Below are positions 1-7,757 of a stretch of 33,217 bases of DNA, in pieces; the first letter of the stretch is position 1; the number at the start of each line of letters is the position of its first letter. This stretch comes from Bacteroidia bacterium. GTDB taxonomy: Bacteria; Bacteroidota; Bacteroidia; Bacteroidales; UBA932. The DNA lies in contig JAUMVX010000026.1 of the NCBI GenBank assembly GCA_030529945.1, forward strand, positions 1 through 33,217, given 5' to 3'. The notes beneath the pieces were generated by a model. That model was not told the origin of the DNA, searched no databases, and saw only the letters and a program-made list of their open reading frames with translations. The translations under genes and the position numbers were made by a program.

Positions 1-66
1 GTCATGCCCGACCTGCTCGGGCATCTCGTTGCCATAACGGGATTGCCGGTCGGGGCCGGCAATGAC
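1..66. repeat. REPIN-like element, copy 1
   Basis: The element consists of two small hairpins. The first arm pairs ATGCCCGA with TCGGGCAT and the second pairs ATTGCCGG with CCGGCAAT. The outer ends are GTCAT and ATGAC, so the whole unit has terminal inverted repeats. The same unit recurs at 2241-2304, 6343-6402, 8723-8823, 15204-15268 and 16779-16820. It starts at the window edge, so more of the cluster may lie upstream. No protein is encoded. The resemblance to bimodular REP elements (REPINs) is by architecture, not by a database match. Confidence 0.85.
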
Positions 67-142
67 GATGGTCGGTATTGCCCGGGCATCATAATTATTT
101 GGTATTAAATTGTTTTGCATCGCGCAACTGATGTAAAAAGCG

Positions 143-173
143 TTGTCACTGTCAGGAAAAAAGCATATATTTG
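143..173 (+). promoter_or_regulatory. Bacteroidetes-type promoter for pckA
   Basis: A -33 TTG (143-145) lies 20 bases upstream of a perfect -7 box TATATTTG (166-173). The transcript would start near 178-181, giving a leader of about 170 nt before the carboxykinase start codon at 350. Confidence 0.7.
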
Positions 174-349
174 CACGATGTTTGAAATCGGAACTGCGGT
201 CGCGCCGGAGGGTATTCGAAAGAGTGCCGCGAAAGGTTGCAGAAGTGGACGGAAGGTGAAGGAGCCGGAAGTGAGGAGAAGGAAATGAGGAGCAGCGACC
301 GTCATAAAAAACGACAATTATTTATAAACTTATTTAATTGCACATAATT

Positions 350-1954
350 ATGTCAAAAATTAATTTGAGCAAGTACGGTATCAAGAGTGTGAAGGAAGTC
401 CTTTACAACCCTACCTACGAGGTCCTCTACAATGAAGAGACAAGACCGGAACTTGAAGGTTACGAGAAAGGTCAGGTGACCGAGCTCGGCGCCATCAACG
501 TAATGACAGGTGTTTTCACCGGACGTTCCCCTAAGGACAAATACATCGTTATGGACAAGAACTCGAAGGACACCGTATGGTGGAATACTCCGGAGTATCC
601 TAACGATAACCACGAGATGTCCGAGAAGGTCTGGAAGCAGGTGAAGGGCATCGCCCAGAAGGAACTCTCCGGAAAGAGACTCTTCGTGGTGGACGGCTTC
701 TGCGGCACGCACAAGGACACCCGTATGAAGGTCCGCTTCATTATGGAAGTCGCCTGGCAGGCTCATTTCGTCACCAATATGTTCATCCGTCCGAAGAACG
801 AGGCCGAGTTCGACCAGGAGCCTGATTTCGTAGTTTACTGCGCATCGAAGGCCAAGGTCGAGAACTATGCCGAGATGGGACTCCGCAGCGACACCTGCGT
901 AGCGTTCAACGTCACCAGCAAGGAGCAGGTAATCCTGAACACCTGGTACGGCGGCGAGATGAAGAAGGGTATGTTCTCTATGATGAACTACTACCTTCCT
1001 CTGAAGGGCATCGCGGCTATGCACTGCTCCGCGAACACCGATATGAACGGCGAGAACACCGCCATCTTCTTCGGTCTCTCCGGAACCGGCAAGACCACCC
1101 TTTCCACAGACCCTAAGCGTCTGCTGATCGGCGACGACGAGCACGGCTGGGACAACAAGGGCGTCTTCAACTTCGAAGGCGGCTGCTACGCCAAGGTCAT
1201 CAAGCTCGACAAGGAGTCCGAACCGGACATCTACAACGCCATCCGCCGCGACGCTCTCCTCGAGAACGTTACCGTGGACGCGAACGGCGTGATCGACTTC
1301 AACGACAAGAGCGTCACCGAGAACACCCGCGTATCTTACCCTATCTATCACATTAACAACATCGTACGTCCGGATTCTCACGGCCCTGCCGCAAAGCAGG
1401 TCATCTTCCTGTCCGCCGACGCTTTCGGAGTTCTTCCTCCGGTATCCATCCTCACCCCCGAGCAGACGAAGTACTACTTCCTCTCCGGCTTCACAGCCAA
1501 GCTCGCGGGCACGGAGCGCGGCATCACCGAGCCTACTCCGACCTTCTCCGCCTGCTTCGGCCAGGCCTTCCTCGAGCTGCATCCTACGAAGTATGCTGAG
1601 GAGCTGGTGAAGAAGATGAAGAAGAGCGGCGCCAAAGCTTATCTCGTGAACACCGGCTGGAACGGCACAGGCAAGCGCATCTCCATCCGCGACACCCGCG
1701 GCATCATCGACGCGATCCTCGACCATTCCATCGATGCGGCTCCTACGAAGCAGATCCCTTACTTCAACTTCACCGTTCCTACTTCCCTGAAGGGTGTGGA
1801 TCCTGCAATCCTCGATCCTCGCGACACTTACGCTCAGGCGTCCCAGTGGGAGGAGAAGGCGAAGGACCTCGCCGCAAGGTTCATCAAGAACTTCAAGAAG
1901 TACGAGTCTAACCGCGCCGGCAAGGCCCTCGTGAAAGCGGGTCCTCAGCTCTAG
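350..1954 (+). CDS. pckA: Phosphoenolpyruvate carboxykinase (ATP)
   Basis: This cytoplasmic enzyme interconverts oxaloacetate plus ATP and phosphoenolpyruvate plus CO2 plus ADP. In anaerobic Bacteroidales it often runs toward oxaloacetate, on the way to succinate. The 534-residue length matches the ATP-type family. Visible motifs are the kinase-1a P-loop [11 protein letters not shown], the kinase-2 motif GDDEHGW, the substrate-site stretch [15 protein letters not shown] and the C-terminal [12 protein letters not shown] start it at the ATG at 350 ([10 protein letters not shown]), because the only in-frame extension uses a TTG at 338. The gene stands alone, with its own promoter and a long leader, and ends in a convergent gap that holds a hairpin element and a terminator. 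Nothing looks degraded. Confidence 0.97.
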   Translation: MSKINLSKYGIKSVKEVLYNPTYEVLYNEETRPELEGYEKGQVTELGAINVMTGVFTGRSPKDKYIVMDKNSKDTVWWNTPEYPNDNHEMSEKVWKQVKGIAQKELSGKRLFVVDGFCGTHKDTRMKVRFIMEVAWQAHFVTNMFIRPKNEAEFDQEPDFVVYCASKAKVENYAEMGLRSDTCVAFNVTSKEQVILNTWYGGEMKKGMFSMMNYYLPLKGIAAMHCSANTDMNGENTAIFFGLSGTGKTTLSTDPKRLLIGDDEHGWDNKGVFNFEGGCYAKVIKLDKESEPDIYNAIRRDALLENVTVDANGVIDFNDKSVTENTRVSYPIYHINNIVRPDSHGPAAKQVIFLSADAFGVLPPVSILTPEQTKYYFLSGFTAKLAGTERGITEPTPTFSACFGQAFLELHPTKYAEELVKKMKKSGAKAYLVNTGWNGTGKRISIRDTRGIIDAILDHSIDAAPTKQIPYFNFTVPTSLKGVDPAILDPRDTYAQASQWEEKAKDLAARFIKNFKKYESNRAGKALVKAGPQL

Positions 1955-1985
1955 TCGCTTTCGCGACCAATATTTAGTGATGATG

Positions 1986-2123
1986 AAAAAATAACTTGGT
2001 GCTTTTGCTCGTCTTTTTGGTCTAAATTTATTTGCTCATCAGTCGTGTACCCCGGTACACTCCTTCTTCACAAACAAATTTATCCACAAAAATCCTTCAC
2101 AAAAACTTACCAAGTTATTTTTT
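1986..2123. repeat. 138-nt inverted-repeat hairpin element, copy 1
   Basis: Perfect 15-base arms (1986-2000 and 2109-2123) enclose further paired segments, including 2024-2034 with 2071-2081 (one mismatch). The apical core at 2035-2069 contains GTGTAC-CCCG-GTACAC. The same 35-base core occurs unchanged at 16947-16981 inside arms of different sequence, which are also self-complementary. The element lies in the 3' gap between pckA and the convergent S46 peptidase gene. It could be a structured 3' UTR, a non-coding RNA or a small non-autonomous mobile element. I know of no named family that it matches. Confidence 0.75.
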
Positions 2124-2138
2124 ACATGTTACTTAATC

Positions 2139-2169
2139 GGCCGGAAGGAGCTTTCGCCTCCTTCCGGCC
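2139..2169. terminator. Hairpin terminator between convergent genes
   Basis: A perfect 12-bp stem, GGCCGGAAGGAG paired with CTCCTTCCGGCC, has a 7-base loop and a weak T-rich tail on the + strand (AATTTCGTT). It lies between the ends of pckA and the convergent peptidase gene and could act in both directions. The poor U-tract keeps the confidence moderate. Confidence 0.6.
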
Positions 2170-2219
2170 AATTTCGTTCTCTCCTCCTCCTGCCCTTCTG
2201 TCCTGCCCGACCTGTGTTC

Positions 2220-2378
2220 GTCATACCCGATGTGCGTGCCGTCATGCCCGACGTGATCGGGCATCTCGTGTCTCGAAGGGATTCCCGGTCAAGCCGGGAA
2301 TGACGAAATAGGTCAAGCCAGGAATGACGTGAAAGGTCGGTGCCGGCAATGACACCAAAGGTCAGAGCCGGCAATGAC
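2220..2378. repeat. REPIN-like element, copy 2, with extra half-modules
   Basis: A complete two-hairpin unit at 2241-2304 is preceded by a partial arm at 2220-2230. Three tandem half-modules ending in GGAATGAC or GGCAATGAC follow at about 2312-2328, 2336-2352 and 2360-2377. The second hairpin of the full unit has the variant arms ATTCCCGG and CCGGGAAT. The cluster abuts the 3' end of the peptidase gene (stop at 2388). Confidence 0.85.
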
Positions 2379-2387
2379 GCAGAAACG

Positions 2388-4391
2388 TCAGTCGGCAAAG
2401 TCGAGTTCGGCCAGCAGGGAGCCCGCTCCGCAGACCTTGTCCACGACGAAGAGCAGGTACCTGATGTCTAGGCAGATGTTGCGGCAGAATTCAGGGTCGA
2501 AGGCGACATCGCTCATCGTGCCCTCCCATACGCGGTCGAAATTGATGCCGATAAGATTCCCGTCCGCATTGATCACAGGAGAACCGGAATTGCCCCCGGT
2601 AGTATGATTGTCCGCGATGAAGCAGACAGGAGTGTCTTCATAGCCGCCCGCGGCATACAGATCGCGCAGACTCTGAGGGATATTGTAATCGTAGATCTCG
2701 GGATCATCCTTCTCCATTATGCCCTTCACGGTGGAGACGTGTCTGTAGCGAATACCGTCCGCAGGCTCGTAGGCCCCGACCTTCCCGTAGGCCACGCGCA
2801 GGGTCAGATTGGCGTCAGGATAGAAGGACTTCTGCGGCTCGAACTCCATCTGCCCGCGCATATAATCGCGGTACAGCGCAGTGATTTCAGCCGACAGCCG
2901 GCTGTACTCCGGCGTGAGGACCTCATTGTAATGCTTCACGAAAGCCTTTCTGAACGCGTAGGCCGCACTCTCTTCGATGCCTTCAAGCCTGCCTCCGCAG
3001 AGTTCCTCCGAGAAGACCTCGTCCGCCCAGGCCTCGACGCTGCCCAGACGCTCCATAGACTCGAAATAGTATTCCGGCTTGAACTCATCCGCGACCCCCG
3101 TCGCATAAGCCTTCATAAGCGCGATGAAGGACTCCTTGTCGATATCGAGGTTCCAATCCTTGTAGAAATTGGCCGCAGAGGCCTCTGCGGCGGCCTCATC
3201 CTTCGCGGAAGCATAATTCGAAGCGAACTGCGGCAGTTCCACTGCCAATGCTGACTCGTAGGTGTACTCGCGGGCGAAATTGTACGGCTCGAGCAGGGTG
3301 TAGAGCGAATCGAGACACTCGAGCACACCCTCGTATTGGCCGCCTGCGGCCCAATCTCGGAACGCCTGCTCGTAGGCTTCCTTGCTCGCGACGGTGTGCA
3401 TTTTGCGGATGCCGCGCATCTCGCCCTGCCACTTTTTCCACGCGTTGGCGACGTTCGCGTTTTTCGAGGCGTACTGGATGCGCACCGCCGGGGAGGTGCT
3501 CATATATTTCTTCTGAATGTCGAGGCGAAGGGTGCGGAGGGAGATTTTCGCAGGGTCGGAAAGCTCTGATATGTAGCGCACTGCGTCTGAAGTGATGTAC
3601 TCTCTGGTGGTGCCCGGGAAACCGTAGATGAAGGTGAAGTCGCCCTCGCTCACGCCGGCGCGGGAGATCTTGAAATGCCGCTTCGGGGTGAACGGGATGT
3701 TCTCTTCGCTGTAGGGGGCCGGCTCATTGTCTTTGCCGGCATAGACGCGGAAGATGGAGAAGTCGCCGGTGTGGCGTGGCCACATCCAGTTGTCGGTGTC
3801 GCCGCCGAATTTGCCTATGGACGAAGGCGGCGCACCTACGAGACGCACGTCGGTATATACTTTATACACAAAGAGATAGTAGCGGTTGCCGTAGTAGAGG
3901 CTCTCGACGGAGGCTTTCACGCCCTTGCGGCCTTCGACTGCCCTTTCGCGTATCTGCTTTATGGCCTGCTGCGGGTCGTCGGCCGAAGTGACTTCGTCGG
4001 TGACATCCTGCATATAGTCGAGGAAGCTTACGCTGAGGCCAGGGTTCGGGAGCTCCTGCTCGCGCTTGAGGGCCCAGAAGCCGTCCTTGAGGTAGTCGTG
4101 CTCGACGCTGCTGTGCTTCTGGATGTAGCTGAAGCCGCAGTGGTGGTTCGTCAGGAGCAGTCCCTCATCAGAGACGAGTTCGCCGGTGCAGCCGCTTCCG
4201 AAGAGCACGACGGCGTCTTTGAGTGAGGCCCGGTTAATGCTGTAGATGTCTTCGTCGTTGAGCTTGAAGCCTTTCGACTGCATATCGCCGATGCGTTGGG
4301 AGATGAGCGACGGGAGCCACATCCCTTCGTCCGCGGCTGCCGGAATCGCTGTCAGAGCCACCAGAATGATGGCGGAAAGTGTTTTTTTCAT
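2388..4391 (-). CDS. Secreted S46 dipeptidyl-peptidase, DPP11-like
   Basis: A periplasmic serine exopeptidase that removes dipeptides from the N-termini of oligopeptides. The N-terminus is a signal peptide (MKKTLSAIILVALTAIPAAADEG). The trypsin-like fold shows the catalytic histidine in TNHHCGFSYIQ near residue 83 and the catalytic serine in TTGGNSGSP (Ser602). In characterised S46 enzymes the residue after Phe-Asp sets specificity: Arg in DPP11 (Asp/Glu at P1), Gly in DPP7. Here the motif is INFDRVWEG with Arg620, so I infer acidic-residue preference. The 667-residue length is slightly short for the family (about 700-720). The gene is monocistronic, and no canonical promoter is visible in its 170-base upstream gap. 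Confidence 0.93.
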   Translation of the reverse strand: MKKTLSAIILVALTAIPAAADEGMWLPSLISQRIGDMQSKGFKLNDEDIYSINRASLKDAVVLFGSGCTGELVSDEGLLLTNHHCGFSYIQKHSSVEHDYLKDGFWALKREQELPNPGLSVSFLDYMQDVTDEVTSADDPQQAIKQIRERAVEGRKGVKASVESLYYGNRYYLFVYKVYTDVRLVGAPPSSIGKFGGDTDNWMWPRHTGDFSIFRVYAGKDNEPAPYSEENIPFTPKRHFKISRAGVSEGDFTFIYGFPGTTREYITSDAVRYISELSDPAKISLRTLRLDIQKKYMSTSPAVRIQYASKNANVANAWKKWQGEMRGIRKMHTVASKEAYEQAFRDWAAGGQYEGVLECLDSLYTLLEPYNFAREYTYESALAVELPQFASNYASAKDEAAAEASAANFYKDWNLDIDKESFIALMKAYATGVADEFKPEYYFESMERLGSVEAWADEVFSEELCGGRLEGIEESAAYAFRKAFVKHYNEVLTPEYSRLSAEITALYRDYMRGQMEFEPQKSFYPDANLTLRVAYGKVGAYEPADGIRYRHVSTVKGIMEKDDPEIYDYNIPQSLRDLYAAGGYEDTPVCFIADNHTTGGNSGSPVINADGNLIGINFDRVWEGTMSDVAFDPEFCRNICLDIRYLLFVVDKVCGAGSLLAELDFAD

Positions 4392-4463
4392 ATAATGGTC
4401 AGTTTTTTCGTTTTCCTCTCGTGGTGGATGCCGCCGGTGGGTCCGGGTGCTCCGGGGGTTGTG

Positions 4464-4550
4464 CCGCTCCGGCGGGACCGTATTGGCCGCTTCGGCCGCG
4501 TCCCCTCCTTCTCCTCCTTGAGTGTCGTGTTCTCCGCTCCGGCGGGACCG
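4464..4550. repeat. Direct repeats (17 bp) upstream of the S46 peptidase
   Basis: CCGCTCCGGCGGGACCG occurs identically at 4464-4480 and 4534-4550, 70 bases apart. Each copy contains a short self-complementary part (CCGC-TCCG-GCGG). A separate GGCCG/CGGCC dyad lies between them (4488-4499). The stretch is G+C-rich and open in one minus-strand frame, but that frame is Pro/Gly/Arg low complexity and I do not call it a gene. The role is unknown and could be leader structure for the peptidase mRNA. Confidence 0.6.
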
Positions 4551-4557
4551 GGTGAGG

Positions 4558-4590
4558 ACAAAAAAAGGCGGCTAATCACTTAGTCACCTT
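4558..4590 (-). terminator. Terminator of the tRNA-Thr gene
   Basis: On the minus strand GGTGACTAA pairs with TTAGCCGCC (one G-U pair, one mismatch) around a 3-4-base loop, followed by a run of seven T. It lies 10-40 bases downstream of the tRNA 3' end and would separate the tRNA transcript from the peptidase gene. Confidence 0.7.
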
Positions 4591-4597
4591 TTCCGGG

Positions 4598-4670
4598 AGC
4601 CACTCATCAGGCTCGAACTGACGACCTGCGCGTTACGAATGCGCTGCTCTACCGACTGAGCTAAAGTGGC
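4598..4670 (-). tRNA. tRNA-Thr (anticodon CGU)
   Basis: The 73-nt cloverleaf folds fully. The acceptor pairs GCCACTT with GAGTGGC (U7-G66 wobble), the D arm is GCTC/GAGC, the anticodon loop is TTCGTAA with anticodon CGT, and the T arm is GTCAG/CTGAT around TTCGAGC. CGU reads the threonine codon ACG. The discriminator base is U and the gene is followed by CCC, so the CCA end is not encoded. The pair closing the anticodon loop is A31-C39, a mismatch. Confidence 0.95.
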
Positions 4671-4680
4671 ATTGGGGATG

Positions 4681-4711
4681 CAAATATACACATATTTTGC
4701 ATAAGAACAAG
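4681..4711 (-). promoter_or_regulatory. Promoter of tRNA-Thr
   Basis: On the minus strand CTTG (4711-4708) lies 19 bases upstream of a perfect -7 box TATATTTG (4688-4681). The start site would fall just before the tRNA 5' end at 4670, as expected for a short-leader tRNA. Confidence 0.75.
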
Positions 4712-4720
4712 TTTCTTCGC

Positions 4721-4751
4721 TTGCACTTGCGAAAAAAAGCAGGTACTTTTG
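4721..4751 (+). promoter_or_regulatory. Promoter of the flavoprotein gene
   Basis: TTG (4721-4723), a 20-base spacer and the -7 box TACTTTTG (4744-4751) fit the Bacteroidetes consensus. The predicted start near 4757 leaves a leader of about 120 nt. It is divergent from the tRNA promoter. Confidence 0.65.
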
Positions 4752-4875
4752 CGGCTCGGACGCACTATGTGATGATGAATAATCAATTCAGTTATTTTTG
4801 GTGACACGTAATTATATGTGTTATATCAGGGAATCATAAAAGTGCGCAAACGCCTTCACGAATGACAGACACGAT

Positions 4876-6354
4876 ATGAAATCCGATATTATAGTAATAG
4901 GTGCGGGAGCCTCCGGCCTTATGGCGGCATACGGCGCGGCGAAGACCCTCTCGGATGCCGGGCATCCCGTGCAGGTGAGTCTGCTGGAAAAGATGCCCCG
5001 CCCGGCGCGCAAAGTGATGATAACGGGCAAGGGCCGGTGCAATTTCACCAACGTGAAGCCTTGGAACGAGTTCTCGGAGCATATCCGCAGCAAACAGAAT
5101 TTTCTGCGCCCGGCTTACCAGAATTTAACTCCGCTCTCTCTGACGGCTTTTCTGAATGAAGCCGGTCTGGAAACGGTCGTGGAAAGGGGTGACCGCGCTT
5201 TCCCCGCTTCACACAGGGCTTCCGATGTGGTGGACGCCCTCGTGAGAATGGTCCTCGCGGTGGGGGTAAAGATTCTGACAGACTGTGAGGTGCTGTCCGT
5301 CTCGGGCTCAGCGGGTTCTGGGGGTGCGGCTGTTGTTTCAGGCTCTGCAGGTTCCGTGGGTTCAGCTGTCACCTCAGGCTCTGCGGGTTCCTTCACCATA
5401 GAATGCGCCGATGGACAGAAGCATTACTGCAGCCGGCTCATAATCGCGACCGGAGGCCTGTCCTATCCCGGGACCGGCTCCACCGGGGACGGCTACGCCT
5501 GGGCCGAGGGCTTCGGGCATAGCCTCGCGCCCCTTTTCCCATCCCTTACCGCCCTCGTTCCAAGAGGTTATAAGACAGAGCCTTACATCTCGCGTGGGAA
5601 GGGCCACATCGATAGGGGCACTCCTCTTTCGTCTCTTGGACAGGCGCTCTGCGGAGTGCAGCTTAAGAACGTGTCATTGACCTCAGTCATAGAGAATTGC
5701 GAGGCCGAATCCGAGTTCGGGGATCTGGACTTTACTGACGGCGGCATCGAAGGTCCTCTGGGCTTCCGGCTCAGCCGCAAATGCGTCAAGTCCCTGATTA
5801 ACGGCTCCCGCGTGAAACTTCGTCTCGACCTCAAGCACGGCGTGCCTGAGGACGAGCTGCGCGGCAGGGTGTCGCAGCTGTGGCGGGAGATAAAGGATGA
5901 CCCGCGCAGCAGGGGAGTGGGCGATAAGGAACTGTGCCGGATTCTGCTTGGCAAGCTGATGCCTCGCGAACTTATTCCGGGATTCCTTGCTTCTTTTCCG
6001 GACATCATAAGCGTGGAGCGTAAGGCCGGGGTGAAGGACAGGTTCGGCAAGTATTCCGTCGGGAAGGCCCGGGTTTTCGTGCATCTGACGCAGATTGCCG
6101 ACGCGCTGAAGCGCTGGGATTTCGAAATCGCGGGTTTCGTGGGGTATGAACGGGCCGTCGTCACCTCGGGTGGCGTGAAAACAGAGGAACTAACCGCCAA
6201 AACGCTTGAGTCCCGGATAGTTCCCGGGCTGTATTTCTGCGGTGAACTCGTGGACATCGATGCCGACACGGGCGGCTATAACCTCCACTGCGCTTTCTCC
6301 ACCGGGCTTCTTGCCGGTCAGTCCGCCGCCAAGTCGCTACTCTGCCGGCAGTGA
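4876..6354 (+). CDS. HI0933/BaiN-like FAD-dependent oxidoreductase
   Basis: A cytoplasmic flavoprotein of the YhiN/HI0933/BaiN family. Most members have no proven substrate; BaiN itself acts in bile-acid dehydroxylation, but that role should not be transferred here. The FAD-binding N-terminus IIVIGAGASGLMAAYG (residues 5-20), the family signature GKGRCNFTN (51-59), TGGLSYPGTGSTGDGYA and the C-terminal GLYFCGELVDIDADTGGYNLHCAFSTG are all present. At 492 residues it is longer than the usual roughly 400. Part of the excess is a Gly/Ser/Ala low-complexity insert (residues 142-172), a 12-residue repeat present about 2.6 times. The stop codon lies in the loop of a REPIN hairpin. Confidence 0.9.
   Translation: MKSDIIVIGAGASGLMAAYGAAKTLSDAGHPVQVSLLEKMPRPARKVMITGKGRCNFTNVKPWNEFSEHIRSKQNFLRPAYQNLTPLSLTAFLNEAGLETVVERGDRAFPASHRASDVVDALVRMVLAVGVKILTDCEVLSVSGSAGSGGAAVVSGSAGSVGSAVTSGSAGSFTIECADGQKHYCSRLIIATGGLSYPGTGSTGDGYAWAEGFGHSLAPLFPSLTALVPRGYKTEPYISRGKGHIDRGTPLSSLGQALCGVQLKNVSLTSVIENCEAESEFGDLDFTDGGIEGPLGFRLSRKCVKSLINGSRVKLRLDLKHGVPEDELRGRVSQLWREIKDDPRSRGVGDKELCRILLGKLMPRELIPGFLASFPDIISVERKAGVKDRFGKYSVGKARVFVHLTQIADALKRWDFEIAGFVGYERAVVTSGGVKTEELTAKTLESRIVPGLYFCGELVDIDADTGGYNLHCAFSTGLLAGQSAAKSLLCRQ
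5299..5391 (+). repeat. 36-bp in-frame tandem repeat
   Basis: About 2.6 copies of a 36-base unit encode [T/V]SGSAGS-x-G-x-A-V (residues 142-172 of the flavoprotein). The copies differ at several synonymous and a few non-synonymous positions. The repeat looks like a coding minisatellite in a surface loop between two FAD-domain strands; its length may vary between strains. Confidence 0.8.
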
Positions 6355-6420
6355 CCGGCAATCCCTTCGAAACACAAGATGCCCGAGCAGGTCGGGCATA
6401 ACGGAAGAGCAGGTCGGGGA
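6343..6420. repeat. REPIN-like element, copy 3 (inverted), overlapping a stop codon
   Basis: The unit is in reverse orientation. TGCCGG (6343-6348) pairs with CCGGCA (6355-6360), and the second hairpin GATGCCCGA-GCAGG-TCGGGCAT lies at about 6379-6400. The outer end here is CATAAC instead of CATGAC. A partial arm follows at 6407-6420. The stop codon of the flavoprotein gene (6352-6354) is in the first hairpin loop, and the convergent kbl stop is at 6434, so the repeat fills the whole gap. Confidence 0.8.
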
Positions 6421-6433
6421 GGACGGAACGCCT

Positions 6434-7624
6434 CTATTTCAGCACGCCCAGCTCCTTGCCGACCTTGACGAAAGCTGCGATGGCGCGGTCGAGATGCTCG
6501 CGCTCGTGGGCCGCCGAGAGCTGTACGCGGATGCGCGCCTGCCCCTTCGGAACGACCGGATAATAGAATCCCGTCACGAAGATGCCCTCCTCGGCGATAC
6601 GCGCCGCAAACCTCTGAGACAGAGGAGCATCGTAGAGCATCACTGCGCAGATGGCGCTCTGGGTAGGCTTGATGTCGAAGCCGGCCGCCATCATCGCGTT
6701 TCTGAAATACTCGACATTCTCGAGCAGCTTGTCGTGCAGGGCGTCGCTCTCGTCCAGAATCTTGAAAGTCTCCAGAGCGGCAGCGACGATCATTGGCGGC
6801 AGCGAATTCGAGAAAAGATACGGACGCGAACGCTGGCGCAGCATTTCGATGATCTCCTTGCGTCCGGTGGTGAAGCCGCCTACGCTGCCGCCGAATGCCT
6901 TGCCGAGTGTACCCGTGTGCACATCGATGCGCCCGTAGCAGCCGTATTGCTCCGCAACTCCTCTGCCTCGCGGGCCCACTACGCCCGCGGAATGGCTCTC
7001 GTCCACTACGACGAGTGCGTCATACTTCTCCGCGAGAGCGCAAATCTTGTCCATCGGAGCGACGTTTCCGTCCATCGAGAATACGCCGTCCGTGCAGATG
7101 AGACGGTGCCGGCAGTTCTGCGCCTCCTTCAGACAGCGCTCGAGGTCTTCCATATCGGCATTCGCATAGCGGAAACGCTGAGCCTTGCACAGGCGCACGC
7201 CGTCGATGATGGAAGCGTGGTTCAGAGAGTCGGAAATGATGGCGTCCGAAGCGTCCAGAAGCGGCTCGAAGAGTCCGCCGTTCGCATCGAAGCAGGACGC
7301 GTAGAGGATGGTGTCCTCGGTGTGGAAGTACTCCGAGATGGCTTTCTCGAGTTTCTTGTGCAGATCCTGAGTGCCGCAGATGAAGCGCACGGAGGCCATT
7401 CCGTAGCCGCGCTCGGACATAATGTCGCGGGCCGCCTTAATCAGGCGCGGATTGTCGGCGAGGCCGAGATAATTGTTCGCGCAGAAATTGAGGGCCTTGG
7501 AGCCGTCCTCAAGGGTGATTTCCGCTGACTGCGGGGACGCGATATTGCGCTCCGCCTTGTACAAGCCGGCCTCTTTTATGGCCGCAAGCTCGTCACTGAG
7601 ATATTTCTGGAAATTTCCGTACAT
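6434..7624 (-). CDS. kbl: Glycine C-acetyltransferase (2-amino-3-ketobutyrate CoA ligase)
   Basis: A cytoplasmic PLP enzyme that cleaves 2-amino-3-ketobutyrate with CoA to glycine and acetyl-CoA, the second step of threonine catabolism. The 396-residue length matches E. coli Kbl. The PLP-lysine motif GTLGKAFGGSVGG, the aspartate/histidine motif VVDESHSAGVVGPRGRG, and NNYLGLADNPRL near the N-terminus place it in the alpha-oxoamine synthase family. The adjacent, divergently transcribed dehydrogenase gene makes the substrate, which favours Kbl over other family members such as BioF or HemA. Confidence 0.95.
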   Translation of the reverse strand: MYGNFQKYLSDELAAIKEAGLYKAERNIASPQSAEITLEDGSKALNFCANNYLGLADNPRLIKAARDIMSERGYGMASVRFICGTQDLHKKLEKAISEYFHTEDTILYASCFDANGGLFEPLLDASDAIISDSLNHASIIDGVRLCKAQRFRYANADMEDLERCLKEAQNCRHRLICTDGVFSMDGNVAPMDKICALAEKYDALVVVDESHSAGVVGPRGRGVAEQYGCYGRIDVHTGTLGKAFGGSVGGFTTGRKEIIEMLRQRSRPYLFSNSLPPMIVAAALETFKILDESDALHDKLLENVEYFRNAMMAAGFDIKPTQSAICAVMLYDAPLSQRFAARIAEEGIFVTGFYYPVVPKGQARIRVQLSAAHEREHLDRAIAAFVKVGKELGVLK

Positions 7625-7683
7625 AGCTTTATGTGTTATTTGATTTCTGAGAAGTTATCACTTGATGTCATAACTGCCGCGTA

Positions 7684-7691
7684 CAAATATA
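7684..7691 (-). promoter_or_regulatory. -7 box of the kbl promoter
   Basis: On the minus strand TATATTTG (7691-7684) lies about 60 bases upstream of the kbl start. No convincing -33 motif at the usual distance is visible. It sits 34 bases from the divergent promoter of the dehydrogenase gene, so one regulator could affect both. Confidence 0.6.
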
Positions 7692-7699
7692 TACATTTT

Positions 7700-7732
7700 T
7701 TGCTTATGGTTTGAAAACAAATATTAACTTTG
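7700..7732 (+). promoter_or_regulatory. Promoter of the threonine dehydrogenase gene
   Basis: TTG (7700-7702) and the -7 box TAACTTTG (7725-7732) are separated by 22 bases, slightly longer than usual. The start codon follows 25 bases after the -7 box, giving a short leader. Confidence 0.6.
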
Positions 7733-7757
7733 TGCGAGAAAATGTAAGTTTAAAACG

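Noticed and set aside
353-1726. Long antisense open frame inside pckA (457 codons, minus strand)
   Set aside because: It mirrors the third-position G+C bias of pckA and has no recognisable domain; pckA itself is certain.
1986-2123. Integron attC site
   Set aside because: The ends do not contain RYYYAAC and GTTRRRY in the right places, and there is no cassette array or integrase.
4388-4579. 63-codon minus-strand frame upstream of the S46 peptidase
   Set aside because: Pro/Gly/Arg low complexity produced by the G+C-rich direct repeats; it has no promoter and crosses the tRNA terminator stem.
6242-7528. Long + strand open frame across the REPIN and antisense to kbl
   Set aside because: It runs through a repeat and the complement of a conserved enzyme gene; the translation is low-complexity Arg/Ala/Glu.
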